A stretch of 64,000 bases of DNA from Micractinium sp. NFX-FRZ. Its lineage: Eukaryota > Chlorophyta > Trebouxiophyceae > Chlorellales > Chlorellaceae. A program made the translations under genes and the position numbers. The stretch is taken from assembly GCA_029339195.1 (NCBI GenBank), contig JAPTJF010000057.1, positions 147,826 through 211,825 on the forward strand, written 5' to 3'. The notes below the pieces were generated by a model. It did no database searches, was not told where the DNA came from, and saw only the letters and a program-made list of their open reading frames with translations. Of this stretch, positions 23,869-35,321 are shown one piece after another. Position 1 is the stretch's first letter, and every line of letters starts with the position of its first letter.

Positions 23869-24200
23869 CTTGCCGAGAAGAGCAGCGCGGCTTGAACTTG
23901 CGTTGCATCCAAATGACGGAGTGCAGCAGCGTGCGTCGGCAGTGCTGGCTGGCTCAAGCGCTGCCGTTTGGCCAGGCCCCCCGCATCAGAACTCCCATCG
24001 CAGCCTGCAGATCAGGGGCATGAAGATTCCCACTGCGTCTCATTGCATGCTTGCAACTTGGCTGAGCTAGCATGCTCTAGGGCAATTGGGGCAAAAAGCG
24101 TGCACCCACCTGGCGCAGGCAACGCTGGCACAGCTGCTGGAGTGATGCTGCCAGCTTCCACTGCCTGCGAACTGCCAGCAGCGGGCTGTCGGAACTTCAT
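18537..24200 (-). CDS. GATA-like zinc-finger protein C (paralogue of B)
   Basis: Seven exons join in phase: 24200-24110, 24004-22874, 22597-21662, 21494-20940, 20720-19540, 19326-18847, 18641-18537 (4479 nt, 1492 aa). The start MKFRQPAAG and the next exon (LAKRQRLSQPALP) parallel gene B. The N-terminal 900 residues are Ala/Pro/Gln-rich and include a tandem AQQPAPSTA-type repeat. Only two Cys4 units are present. CSHCRTHHSSGKW...CHAC is intact. The second, KCLQSSADCACQRR...CTKC, has lost the second Cys of its first pair (C-x2-S) and the core Trp. A long poly-Gln region with two VK-E-E motifs (GLVKEEPDQ, GLVKQEAQE) leads to two helical cassettes, ending in PLPGG. It is clearly a tandem duplicate of B that lost, or never gained, the paired modules. 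Nuclear location is inferred. Confidence 0.78.
19171..19250. repeat. 80-bp near-identical tract shared with gene B
   Basis: Partner of 13211-13290, with one mismatch in 80 bases. Adjacent CTG tracts differ in length and purity between the two genes. Confidence 0.85.
20081..20166 (-). other. Degenerate Cys4 finger in gene C
   Basis: Aligned with the second finger of gene B (CSSCGAGSTCQWRRH), the second Cys is Ser and the core Trp is missing, while the closing CTKC pair and the SGARLC context are kept. Zinc binding by this unit is doubtful. Confidence 0.65.
21840..22275 (-). repeat. Tandem in-frame repeat in exon 3 of gene C
   Basis: Units of about 10-12 codons repeat imperfectly. They read as variants of AQQPAPSTACPA and AQQPALNTAAAQKPVPSTA. 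The DNA units (for example TGTGCTGGGAACAGGCTTCT) are close in sequence, so the tract probably varies in copy number. Confidence 0.7.
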
Positions 24201-25481
24201 GGGTCTGTCTGGCAGGAGTCAAGCTGTCGGCACTGACGCCGTGCCGTCGCTGCCCTGCCACAGCGGCGGCGGCGGGCCGCACTTGCTGCAACGCCGGAAG
24301 CGGAGTGGGGATCGCGGTACTATATATGTTCCTACATTTGCAGCCCAGCAGCCTCTACAGGGCGGTCTGAGAGCATACTGAGAGAAAACAGCCTCACAGA
24401 ATGCGTGTGGCAAGACGCCTAGGAGCGAGCCGGGTGCTTTTGAGTGAGCTTCAACATAAGGAGGCAATGTAGGAGGGCCCGCCGGATTGATGCAAGCACG
24501 TTGATGCGCCAACGCGCCTTTTGCCCGGGCCAAAACCCTATCCCGGGGCAGCGCTTCTGCCTGAGGCTTACGGTTCGGCCTTGGGGGTATGTCTCCAGGG
24601 GCCTACAGGAACATTGATGGTCGCTGCGCGGGGCACGCATGGTCTGAGGTGACGGCGCAGCACCATTGCTGCCGCCGCTTCCGCCGGCGGTACTCTCTCT
24701 CTCTCGGCTTGCCGGCGGTTGGCAGCAGAGCGACAATCTCTTCTCGTAACAAAGAGGCTGGCTCATCAACCTGACATCAGTTTCCAATTGTGAGCAGCAC
24801 ATGCCACCTGTCGCGTGCTGGGCCATGCCCGCGAGGCTCCAGCGGCAGACGGGAGGGCGGGAGGGAGGGCATGCTGAGGGCATCCGCTGGGCCTAGAGCC
24901 CTGTAGTAGCCAAAGCCCCATCCGGAGGCGTGGCAGGGCAGCTTCGGAGTTCGCCGGTCAGGCAATCCCCTTAAGGTTGGAGAGCTTCAGAAGGCCGCTG
25001 CTGACACAGCGGCAGGTGTGCAGTATCCATGTGCGCCTCAACTGTCAGCGTGGAGGAACACGATGGCATTGTTGGGAAATGGAGGGAAATCTGAACTCGT
25101 TGTAAATACACTCCACCTTCTATCAGGTGAAGCTGTTGTGCATGTTGACGGACGGCACAGCCCGCCCTGCAGTCATCCAAGGGCACCAGCCTGGTGACCG
25201 TCACCGCGGTGACCGCCAGCTTCCGCCAGCGGCGGGTGCTCTGCATACACCTCCCGGGAGGGCCCTTTACTTGTGCGAGGCTGCTGCGTCCACGAGCATT
25301 ACATGTGGCCTTTGTCTATCGGAATGGCGTTCGTGAAGCCTTCGGGCAGCGCAAGAAGCCGCCGTGCTGAGGGCCGGAGCTGTCTCCGTATTCCGGAGGT
25401 TCCGGCAGCTTCAAGCGCAGAGCGACACCGCTTCACAAGCTCGTATCCAAACAGTCATGCCCTGAAGGCAGCTGGAGCTGA
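24201..25481. promoter_or_regulatory. Divergent upstream region of gene C and the beta-helix gene
   Basis: This 1.28-kb stretch separates two divergent starts and shows no exon chain. It carries a TATA-like element for gene C (24319-24328) and a short CT tract near 24695. On the plus side no TATA box was found near 25482. Confidence 0.45.
24319..24328 (-). promoter_or_regulatory. TATA-like element upstream of gene C
   Basis: The minus strand reads CATATATAGT, about 120 bp before the gene C start codon. This AT-rich core is exceptional in such GC-rich DNA and sits at a plausible promoter distance. Confidence 0.4.
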
Positions 25482-28400
25482 ATGTCGGGGGCCACGCCGA
25501 GGAGGCTCCCGCTTTGTGGGGCGCGCCTCCTCCTTGCGGCACTTATTGCAGCAGCGAGCGCTCTGCATGCAGGTGGCAGCGATGTACGAGCAGAGGAGCG
25601 GCCAGCAGGCGCAGCTGCAGTGAGCACCAGCCACCGCGGGCGGGCGCTGTCTGCGGCAGCTGGGACGGCGGGCACCGCCGCCGCCATGACTTTGCCACCT
25701 ACCGGGCAGCCTTTTGCAATGGGCAGCTACACAGTCACCGACATTTGGTTGAACCCCACTGGCGGCAACGACGCCAACAGTGGCGCCACACGCGCACTGG
25801 CAAAGCGTAGCCTCACCGCCGCGTGGGGCCAGATACCGGTGCGCTCCACGCTCAGCGGCAGCGGCTACCGCCTGCGCCTCACCTCCGGGCGCTTCACCGA
25901 AGCCATGCGTGAGTGGGCGCAAGGGGTGGGTGCAGCCCTGGGGCCGGACAGGGAAGGATCGTGGCAGCAGGGCATAAATCATTGGCAGGCTGCACTGTGG
26001 CGGCAGGGGTCCCCCAGCTGTTTTGCCCTCCGCAGCACCCGCCAGTTCCCTTGCTCTCCCCAACCCAGCCCTCGGCCCTGCCCCTTGCTCCCCGCCTGCA
26101 GGCCCCAACTACTGGGAAAGCCGGTGGGGCTCGCTGTCGGCCCCTATCATCATCGAGGCAGCAGATGGAGCAGGCACAGCGGTGATCGACGGGGTCAACA
26201 TGTTTGACTGCCGGTCAGTGCGGAGGGTGGGTGCTGTGAGGCGTGGCATTGACGGGGGTCAGCGGAGCCTGCTGCCCCAGCCAGGCCCCGCCCACTTGGC
26301 TGGGCATGCCGCCCCGCACCCCGCTGCACAGCAGCCCCTCGGCATGGGCTCACCCGCCTGCTTGCAGGGCTCTGCGCTGCCCTGATCCCGCTCCCACAAC
26401 TGATCTCGCCCTTCACCGAGTCCGCCCTGTGCAGGCATGTGTACTTTATAGGAGTGAAGCTCCAGCTGGCGGGGGACCACCCGCTGCACTGCGAGCAATG
26501 CGTCAACCTGCTGCTGCGCAAGTGGGTGGGAAGCGGGGCGGGCAGCTACGCAACTGCCGGCCGGGCTGGGGAGGTTGTTGCAGCTGCCCTGCTCGGCATG
26601 GTCTGCCGCTCCCCTCACCAGCCCCGCTGTATCAGACAAGCTCCTGTGCTCAGCCGCCTCCCACACTGGTGCACCGCTGCCTGTGCACCCTGCCGCAGCG
26701 TGACGGTTGCGGGCATCTGTCCCAGCGGCTACGCGACCTGCGGGGTGCAAGAGGCGGCAAAGCTCAACCAGTGCAGCGGCGTGTGGGTGGAGAACTCGGG
26801 TGGGTGTGGTGGGCGGCTCGGCCTGGGCCGTCAGGCGAGGCTGCCAGGCCCGTGGTTGGGCTGGTGGTGTGGCAACGTGCATAAGGACGGCCGTGCAGCA
26901 TGTTGAGGCTTGGGGGTGGCGGGGTTCTTTGGGGGTATGCATGTGTGCACCAGGCGCGTCAACTTGCCCCCAGTTTGGCAGGCACTCCTCCTTTGTCTGA
27001 CGTGGCAGCTGGTGTCAGCTGTGTTCAAAGCTCCCGGCCACTGCCACCACTGCGCACTGCAGAGATCTACAACGGCTGGAACGCCGCTTTCGATTGCATG
27101 GTGTGCCGCTACGGCCACGTCCTGAACTCACGCATACACGATGCCGGCTGGTGCGCATTTGTCAAGGGGGGCGCAGGTGAGGCCCCGGGGGCGGGGCCAA
27201 GAGTGCAAGTGTCCGGCTGCCGAGTTTGATGGGTCGCGCGCGCGCACATGCATCCCTGCTTCTGGTGCCTGTGCTTGTGGTTTGAGATGCTTCACTTAAC
27301 CTCTGATGCAAACAGCTGCTGTCTGTCGCACCTCCTCTGTCCCAGCCTCCGCCGGCCCCACCGCCCCGTCCCCTCCCCGCCCCTGGCCCACGTTGGGTGC
27401 ACCCCTCCGCAGCCTACTGGCTCATGTCCGGCAACGAGGTGTACAACTGCGCCACCAGCGGCATCTCCGCTGGCCAGGGCGCCGGGTTTGACTACATGAC
27501 GGCGCCCTGGGTGCAGTGGGATGTGTACGACTTGAAGGTGTGCCAGTGAGAGAGGGAAGGGGAGGTGGCAGCCCTGGGTGGACAAGGCGTGTGGGGCAGC
27601 GAGCATGCCACGGCTCTGCTCGCTCCGTGCCCTCCTCCCTGGCTGCGCGGGTGGCGAAGGACTAGTGGCCCTCGCCTGTATGACTTCCCTTTGACGGCGC
27701 CTTGTTTTGCTTGTACTTTTTGCCTTCTTCTTGGTGGGCCCTGGCACGCCTCGGTGGACATGCGTAACAACCTAGACATCTTATGCCCCTTCTCCCACTC
27801 CGACCACCACCCTCACAGCTCAGCATCGTGCATGACTTCCTTCTGCCTGCCTGCGCAGGTGGTGAACAACTATGTGCACGATGTGGTGGGCGCGGGCCTA
27901 GGCGTCTGGGGCTGCTACGACTGCCTGTTTGCTCACAACACGCTGGTGCGGGTGGGGCGCTCCTCGCACACGCTGGAGTTCAACCTGGGGCCACGCAGCT
28001 GTGACGGTGAGGAGGAGAGGTGGGATGGGAGGGAGCAGGGAGGTGCACCAGTTGTCGGCTGGAGCGGTGCACAGCTGAGGGCGGCAGGGGCACGAGCCGC
28101 GCTCAGCTGATGTGGTGAGCACGGGGGCACTGCAGATGGGGCATGTCCGCCCTGCAGGTGAGACCGCTGGAGCCCCCGCTGAGTGCAGTGCGCTGCTGGG
28201 GAAGCAGAGGCATGTGGGCGGGGATGGGGAGCAGAGCACGGAGGGTGTGGCGGAGAGCAGAGCGCGCAGCAACCCTCGGGCCCCAGGCTGGCACAGCTGG
28301 CGCAGGTGCCGCCAGGCTGGCACGGCCCACCGCTGCGCCGCTGCCTCCCACCTTCTGCTGGTGGCAGGCGATTCGCCCAAGTGCGCCGCCAACCACGCGG

Positions 28401-31400
28401 CGGGCGGCTGGGGCCCAACCGCGGTGGGCGCTGCTGACGTCAGCATCCCCAACCAGCACGTGTACGTGCTGAACAACCTCATCTATAACCCGCCTGGCTA
28501 CCAGTCACAGGTGTGGGGAAGAACACGGGCTGGAAATTCGCAGCGGCCTGCTGCTGTGCCGTTGGTGTTGGGAGTGCCGAGGTGTGCACGGGCAAGGCAG
28601 TGGTGGGTGCATGCGTGTAGCACCAGGAGTGGGCAGGAGGCTGCAGACGGCCTGCTGCTGCCGCCGCAGACGGCCTGCTGCTGCCGCCGCTGCCATGGAC
28701 AACTGCCTCACTGCCCTCCTCTCGCACACACTTACTGCCCACCCCGCCTCTCTTCTCCTCCTCATACGGGGTGCGCCGCCGCTGCAGTGGCAGCACTTAC
28801 AGGTGGAGCCGCCCCGGGCATCCAACACGCCCCGCCTGAACGCCACCGTGTCGGCAGACTCCAACCTTGTGATACGGTAGGCGGGCACTACAGGCAGGGG
28901 GCGCTGATGTACCTATGTTGAACACTAGCTGCTGGCTGCTGGAACGACTGCGGGTGTGCGGGCAATGGGACCCACTTGGTTTGCACTGTGCCATCATGGG
29001 CACATTGATGGGAGCTCAACACTGCTGCCTGGCAGCTTCCCCCCCTGCTGATTATGTCACCTGCGCCACCACCTGTCCACCGATCCGCCCAACCGCCGCC
29101 CCAACCGCTGCGTGCAGCGGCAACGTGTTCTGGAACGGCCCCGCCGGACACCCCTCAGGCCTGGGTGCCTCCACCGGCTGCCAGCCTGGCAACCCGACCT
29201 GCAACGAGTCACAGCTGCGCTCCCAGAACTACCTAAACACGCTGCAGCCGGTGCTGACGCCCACCTTCCGCCCCACCGCGGGCAGCAACCTGTGCGGCCT
29301 GCCGCTCCTGGTGCGCCCGCTGCCCGCCTTCCCCGCCTGGGCCGCCGGCAACGGCGTGCCAGCTGGCACCCTCACCAACGCCCTGTCGACTGACATGGGC
29401 GGCGCATCGCGAGCAGCTGCTGCCACTGATGCGCCTGGTGCGTGGGCGGCCCCTGGGTCGGGACTCAGCTCGCCCCCGCCACCCACAGCAGGCCAGCTGA
29501 GGCCCCCACCGCCCCGCCCGCCGCCCTCGCGCCCTCCCCCTCCCCTTCGGCCCCCACCGCCCCGCCCGCCGCCCTCGCGCCCTCCCCCTCCCCTTCGGCC
29601 CCCACCGCCCCGGCCTCCGCGTCCACGCCCACCTCCTCTCAGGCCGCCCCCACCTCCTCTCTTGCGCCCCATGCCCCCACCTCCTCTCCCTCGGGGGCCA
29701 CCGCCCCGCTCGCCGCCTCCTCCCCCGGCACCGCCCTCCCCCAAGCCGCCCTCCCCCAGACCACCATCCCCTTCACCTCCCCGCCCACCCCCTGTCCGCC
29801 CACCGCCCCCAGCCCTCCCACCGCGACCACCACCGCCAAGCCCCCTGCGCCGCACACCGCCGCCACCCACTGCCGTGCCCCCCCGGCCGCCGCCGCTGCG
29901 GCCGCCTCCCTCTCAATCCACCCCCGCCCTCTGGCTGCCCACGGGCCAGCCGTTTGCCATTGGCTCTCCCACTGGCATGCAGCACCTGTGGGTGGATCCT
30001 GCGGGTGGGGTGGACAGCGCCACACGTGGGGCCACCCGCGCCACCGCGCTGCGCACGCTGGCGGCCGCCTGGCAGCGCATCCCGGTCCGCACACAGCTCA
30101 CCGCGGGCTGGCACATCCACATCACGCCCGGCACGCTGGGAGCAGCACAGAGTGAGGAGGGAGGCAGGCAGGCAGGGGGGCGTGCTGGGCTGGGCACCAG
30201 AAGAGGCACGTCCGAGGCCTCCTGCTTGCTGCCTCCCGGCCCTTGCCATCAAGCCTGACAGGTGTGCCACTGGATCCTCCATGCATCCCAACCACCATGC
30301 TACCAGGCACACCCCTCCCCCAGCACGTGTTCCCGCCCCCACGCCTAGCACCTCCCAGCCCCCAATCACCCCCGCCCTTGCCTCCTCCACCGCCTGCAGT
30401 GCCCAACTACTGGGAGAGCCGGTGGGGCTCCCTGGCGGCCCCAATCATTATTGAGGCAGCAGACGGCGCAGGCACGGTGACGTTGGAGTCGATGAATGTG
30501 TTTGACGTCAGGTAAGCACAGGGGGGGCCGGCATGCAATGGGTGGCTGCCTCCCCGCCCCTTGTGGCCCCATGCGCTGCCACGCGCACGGCTGGCACTTG
30601 GACGGGGCTTGAGAGCTCGCAGCTGTGCACATGGCGCCAACTTGCACCTGCCCATGTTGGGCCCTTGGCCCAGGAGTGCCCGCTCGTCTCCTTGCTGCAG
30701 GCACCTCTACCTCCTCTCCCTCAACCTCCAGTCTGCTGGCGATGTGTTCCATTGCGAGTCGTGCACCCACCTGCTGCTGAGAAACGTCACAGGCGTGTCG
30801 CATGCCCGCCCGCCCGCCTGCCTGCCTGCCTGCCTGCTCAGCATCTTTGTTGCCCACAATCCTGCCACCGCTGCTGCGGTGCCACCGGCCACGGCCACCA
30901 TCCTCTGCCCTGCACGGGTGCCTGATCCTCCCTTTCATCTGCGCTTCGCTGCAGTGAAGGGCATCTGCCCGGGGGGTTGGCGGGAGACTGAGGGGTGCGG
31001 GGTGCAGGAGACGATCAAGCTGAATCAGTGCCAGGTGCGCACCACTCCGGCGGGGCTGCCCATTGCCAGTGGTGTCACGCTCCCTGGCCCTGCCCACCCC
31101 CAAGCCCAGACATAGAGAGGCTCTGGGCTGGCAACGGGAGACTGTCCCCTCTCATCCGTAAATGACACCTCCCTTCCCGTCCCGTTGTGCTCTTACCGGT
31201 GCTCCTCGGACCCTGTACGGCTGCGCTCCCTTGCCCTTCACTTTCCTTCAGGGTGTGTGGATCGAAGGCGTTGACACGTCTGTGGCCTTTGACAACGCAC
31301 TGGACTGCGTGGCGTGCCAGGTGTGCAACTCTTGCCTGGCAAGGTGTACCAGTACGAAGAGGCACCAGCGCTGCGAGCGGGCGGGGTCCATGACTGCCCT

Positions 31401-34118
31401 TCAGCCGCCCTTCAGCTGCGCTGTGACGTTGCGCCAAGTCGTGCCCCCGCAGCCACTGCAGGGAAGGGAGCCCGCTCACCTCCCGCTTGCTCCTGCCTCA
31501 CCTCACCTGCCCGCACTGTACTGCCCCTGCAGTACGGCCACATCCTCAACAGCAAGATTTATCACAGCGAGTGGGGGTTGTACTTGAAGGGCGGCTCAGG
31601 CAAGTTGGGCGGGAGGGGCAGGTCAGGCGAGACCCAGCGGGCGGGATGCGACATGGTGGCTGCGTGCACAGTTCAGTGCTGGCGGCACGCTGCTCACGAG
31701 CCACACCTGTTCAGATGTGCAGATGCAGCAGTTTATAAAGTGACACACTGATCTGAGCGGAAGCCCACCCCACACCACCATTGCAGCGTACTTCTTGGTG
31801 TCAGGGAACGAGATGCACAGCAGCGGCACCACCGCCTTTGCTGCGGGCCAGGGCACCGGCTTTGAATTTATGACTGAACCTTGGATACAGTACGAGGTGC
31901 GCCCCCACCGACAGAGCGTGCACCTCTGTGATCTCATGTGATCCTGCCATGCAAGGGCAAGGCGCAAGCGGGTGCCTGCCGCCGTGCCGGATCAAGCGCT
32001 GACTGCCGCGCTTGCCCTGTCTGCTGGACCATCCACCGTGCTACCGCTGCTGAGCCCCTGCCCCTCCACCACCCCACCCCTTGCCGACGTGCGCAGGCAT
32101 ACGACATCAAGGTTGGTGGGTGCAAAAGGAGGTGCTGCTGAGGCGCTTGTGCCGGTGCCGACATGCGTGGGCCTTGCATAGCCGCTCCCCTGCATGGCCT
32201 ACCCTGTGCCTATTAGGCCTATTTTGTTCAACCCACCTGTCCTGCCGGCCTGCCGGCGCACAGGCACCCAGCACACCTTACGGGCACCCAGCACTTCACT
32301 TCCGCGCACACCTGGACACCTCTTCTTAACGTTTGCTTCACCCGCAGCTGGTGAACAACGTGATTCACGATGTGGAGGGAGCCGGCTTTGGGGTGTGGGG
32401 CTGCTACAACTGCCTGTTCGCCTACAACACGCTGGTGCGGGTGGGCACCCGCAGCCACGCCATCGAGGTGCTGTTTGGGTCGCGCAGCTGCGACGGTGAG
32501 GGGCAGGGCGGGGCGGGGCGGGGCGGGGCAGCGAGGGGAGGGCGGGTGCACACCCTGCGTGCGGGTGCAAAGATGTTGCCACAAGAGCTGGCTCTGCAAG
32601 TGGCAGCAGCCTCCTGGCAGCTTCCTGTCAGCTTCCTAGCAGTTTCCCACCTGCTGCCCTGTGCTCGCCCCGCCACTGCCCGCTCATCCTGCCCCCCGCA
32701 GGCGACGCGGCACGCTGCGCGCTGATGCACCAGCGCGGCGGCTGGGGCCCCACCTTCGTTGGCGGAGAGGTGAATATCCCCAACAGAAACGTGTACTTGG
32801 TCAACAATGTGCTGTACAACCCGCCAGGCACCCAAACGAGGGTGAGCAGGCGCAAGCGGTGGACACGGGGACAGCAAGACATGCCCCTGGCTGGGCAGGC
32901 GGCAAGTGTATGTGGGCACAAGCGGTGCACACGCGCAAGCGACACAAGCGTCTGATCGGCCAGGTTGCCTGCGGCTGTGCATGCGCATGCTGGCTAGCCC
33001 TTGGGAGCAGCCAGCCAAGACCTGCCCTGCGCCTTCTTGATCCACCCCGCACAATGCCTGAGCGCTCGCCAGCCTCTGTCTCCAAAACTGCATGTGCCCG
33101 CCCGTCTTCCTCCTCTTTTCTCCCCCGCAGTGGCAGCACTTTGCTGTGGATAACCCTCGTGCCTCTGGCAGCTCTAACCTGCCGGGCACCCAGTATGCAG
33201 ACTCCAATTTGGTCATCAGGTGAGGGCCGATCGAGGCTGACCGGCTTGCATGTTTGTACGCCCGTGTGTGCCTGTCAGCACTCTATCCTGGCAGAGCAGG
33301 CCACGGGGCCAAGTGCGGTAGCAGGCGGCGTGGACGGAGTGCAGGGAGCCCAGGCAGTGCGCCAGTGGTGTGGGGTGGGCTGGCAGCCCAGTGGGAGAGC
33401 ATGCTGGAACAAACCCTGGCAGGCTGCCGGCCGCTACATGACAGCACAGACTCGACTCGTTCAATTTCCAGCTGACCGTGCACTGGCTGCACCCTCCTTA
33501 CCTGCCTGCCTCTCCCAGGGGCAACGTCATCTGGAATGGCGGCAGCAGCATGCCCCTGGGGATCGACGAGTCCGGCTCCGGGGCATGCGGCACCACCAAC
33601 CCCACCTGCAACGCTGCACAGGCAAGAGGGGGCGCTAGCCGTGGCAGCCACAGCAACCCCCAGGGTTGTTGCCAGGACACCGGTACGTACCGCCTCATAG
33701 CGGTACTGACAGCACACCATCTGCCGCTGCCGCCTGCAAGAATGTAGCTCGCCCTGCCTCCTCTCCAGCTTGCTCACTGCTCACTGCTCCACGCACTGGC
33801 GTGCTCAGCATGCCATCTGCCTCCCTGCCTCTCTGCCCTGCTGCAACACTCCGCCCGCAGCTGCGCAGCCAGAACGCGATCAACACGATGCTGCCCGACC
33901 TGGACCTCGCAACCTTCCGCCCCACCAGCCGCACCGGAGCCCTGGCCTCCTATGCCGGGCTGTGGGACCCCGTGTCATCCTTTGGCGCCTGGGCGGCAGC
34001 AGTGCCACCAGGGCCGGCAGTGCCTGCTGGGACGCTGGCCAATGCGGTGTTGGCTGACAAGGCGGGCACGGCACGCACAGCGCAGCGCAAGGCGCCAGGC
34101 GCGCTGCTGCCGCTATGA
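25482..34118 (+). CDS. Secreted protein with two right-handed parallel beta-helix domains and a proline-rich linker
   Basis: Twenty-two exons join in phase (3663 nt, 1220 aa): 25482-25908, 26102-26213, 26435-26521, 26699-26799, 27063-27176, 27413-27537, 27859-28006, 28368-28510, 28788-28876, 29118-30151, 30400-30511, 30701-30792, 30955-31034, 31252-31320, 31533-31599, 31787-31896, 32097-32111, 32348-32495, 32702-32841, 33131-33219, 33519-33621, 33861-34118. A signal peptide (GARLLLAALIAAASALHAGG) starts it. Each domain opens with a beta-helix entry motif (WLNPTGGNDANSGATRALAK; LWVDPAGGVDSATRGATRAT), then NYWESRWGSL-APIIIEAADG, and repeats NN-V/I-HDV-GAG-GVWGCY-CLFA-NTLVRVG. Residues about 566-722 are PPPPRPPPSRPP repeats, as in hydroxyproline-rich wall glycoproteins. 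Many paired Cys suggest disulphides. No catalytic triad of a known lyase was recognised; a wall or matrix role, or carbohydrate binding/cleavage, is inferred. Confidence 0.85.
29470..29937 (+). repeat. Proline-rich linker with 48-bp tandem repeat
   Basis: Within one exon the sequence turns almost wholly to C-rich codons for Pro, Arg, Ser and Leu. A 48-bp unit, encoding the 16-residue PPPPRPPPSRPPPPLR pattern, is repeated nearly perfectly from 29503, 29551 and 29599. The exon runs unbroken from the first beta-helix domain into the second, which shows both belong to one protein. Confidence 0.85.
32097..32111 (+). other. 15-nt microexon in the beta-helix gene
   Basis: Five codons (AYDIK) flanked by gcgcag and gttggt. 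The equivalent residues in the first domain (VYDLK) are fused to the preceding exon without an intron. Confidence 0.65.
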
Positions 34119-34235
34119 ACACAACTTTTGACTTTATGTGGGATGCAACGCAAGAAATGCATGCTCCTCTCCTAACTTCAGTCAACCAGTCCAGCATCCG
34201 CAATTGATTACTTGCTTTTCCCTCCCGCAGCTTCC

Positions 34236-34240
34236 TGTAA
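34236..34240 (+). terminator. TGTAA poly(A) signal for the beta-helix gene
   Basis: TGTAA occurs 118 nt past the stop codon at 34118. The next one on this strand, near 34365, is a possible alternative. Confidence 0.5.
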
Positions 34241-34499
34241 CCTACCGTGCCTTACTCTCACGTGCCTTCTCTGGCCTTCTTACGAGAATCCTTTTTGCAC
34301 TCAATGTACCCGTTGCCAGCAGCAGCAGCTGTGTTGCACAGCTTTAGCTGTTGTTTTCAAATTGTAATGCATCATCTGTCGGGTGCGGCCAAGCAGAGAT
34401 CAAAAGGCAGGCCATGGGTGGCCCCAAGCGTGCAGCAGCCCACGGCTTCCACCTGCTGTGCATTTCCCCCGGCGTGTGCTGCGCCGCCAACCTGCCTCC

Positions 34500-35314
34500 T
34501 TATTCGCCCTTCACATCGCCGCCCCCCTGTGCCTCCTGCCCCCCGTGCCCCTCATCGCTCAGCGCCGCCGCCTCCTCCACCGGCGGCTTCCCCATCTTGT
34601 TCAGCTCCCGGTTCACCTCTGCTGGGTCTGCCTCGCCCTCGCTGCCCGGCTCAGCCTGGCCCGGGGCCCGGTCCGTGGGGTCACTGGCCACCATGCCCTC
34701 CACCTCCTCATCTGTACGAATGTCATGGCACACATCAGCAGGCAGAGGGGCGGGGCAGGGGCAGGGGAGAGCGGTGTATGAGCAACAGGGCTGCCTGCCT
34801 GGGGGTGTGGGACAATGGGGTCACTGGCCACCGACCATCCACTCCAACATGGCTGGCCACGGCCCAGGCAGGCGGGTGGAGGCCAAGCAGGGACACACGG
34901 CTGGCATGTGCACATCCCTGTGGGACGCCAGCGTCCCACCCAGAGGAGCGAGGGGGCCCACCGGAGGGGAGGTCGACGTCGCCTGATCCAGAGGGCCTCT
35001 CCTGCCCCGCCTCGTGCGCTTGCTCCTGCAGCAACGTCAGGGAGCGCACAATCAAATGCCGGCCTTCACTGTGGTGACACACTGGCACACGCCACAGCCG
35101 CCATCCAAGGCGGCGGCGGCAGCGGCGGCGCATTGTATGAGTCATTCAAATCCTCCTGCTGCACGCTTGCCTTGGGCTGAGCGTGCAACAAGGCGCGACG
35201 CCGCCTGGCGCTGGGCAGAGCTGCCTGGCAGGGGCGTGGCCTGGAGGCAGGCGCCCTCAGGCCCCACCCCAGGCTCGCCCACCCCTGCTGGCTCAGCAGC
35301 TTGGACGTCTCCAT
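34500..35314 (-). CDS. Small acidic protein, possible organelle-targeted, function unknown
   Basis: Three exons join in phase: 35314-35096, 35025-34962, 34711-34500 (495 nt, 164 aa). The first 45 residues are basic and Ala/Ser/Arg-rich (ARRRRALLHAQPKASV), like a plastid or mitochondrial presequence. The mature part is strongly acidic, for example VDLPSDEEVEGMVASDPTDR and EADPAEVNRELNKMGKPP. It ends DVKGE. No domain was recognised. The phase agreement and the biased, non-repetitive composition support coding; the lack of a known family keeps confidence moderate. It converges with the beta-helix gene, 381 bp away. Confidence 0.5.
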
Positions 35315-35321
35315 TGTTGAA

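Noticed and set aside
29229..29870. Minus-strand Gly/Arg-rich frame opposite the proline linker
   Set aside because: It is the mirror of the PPPPRPPP repeat; the plus-strand frame is continuous with both beta-helix domains.
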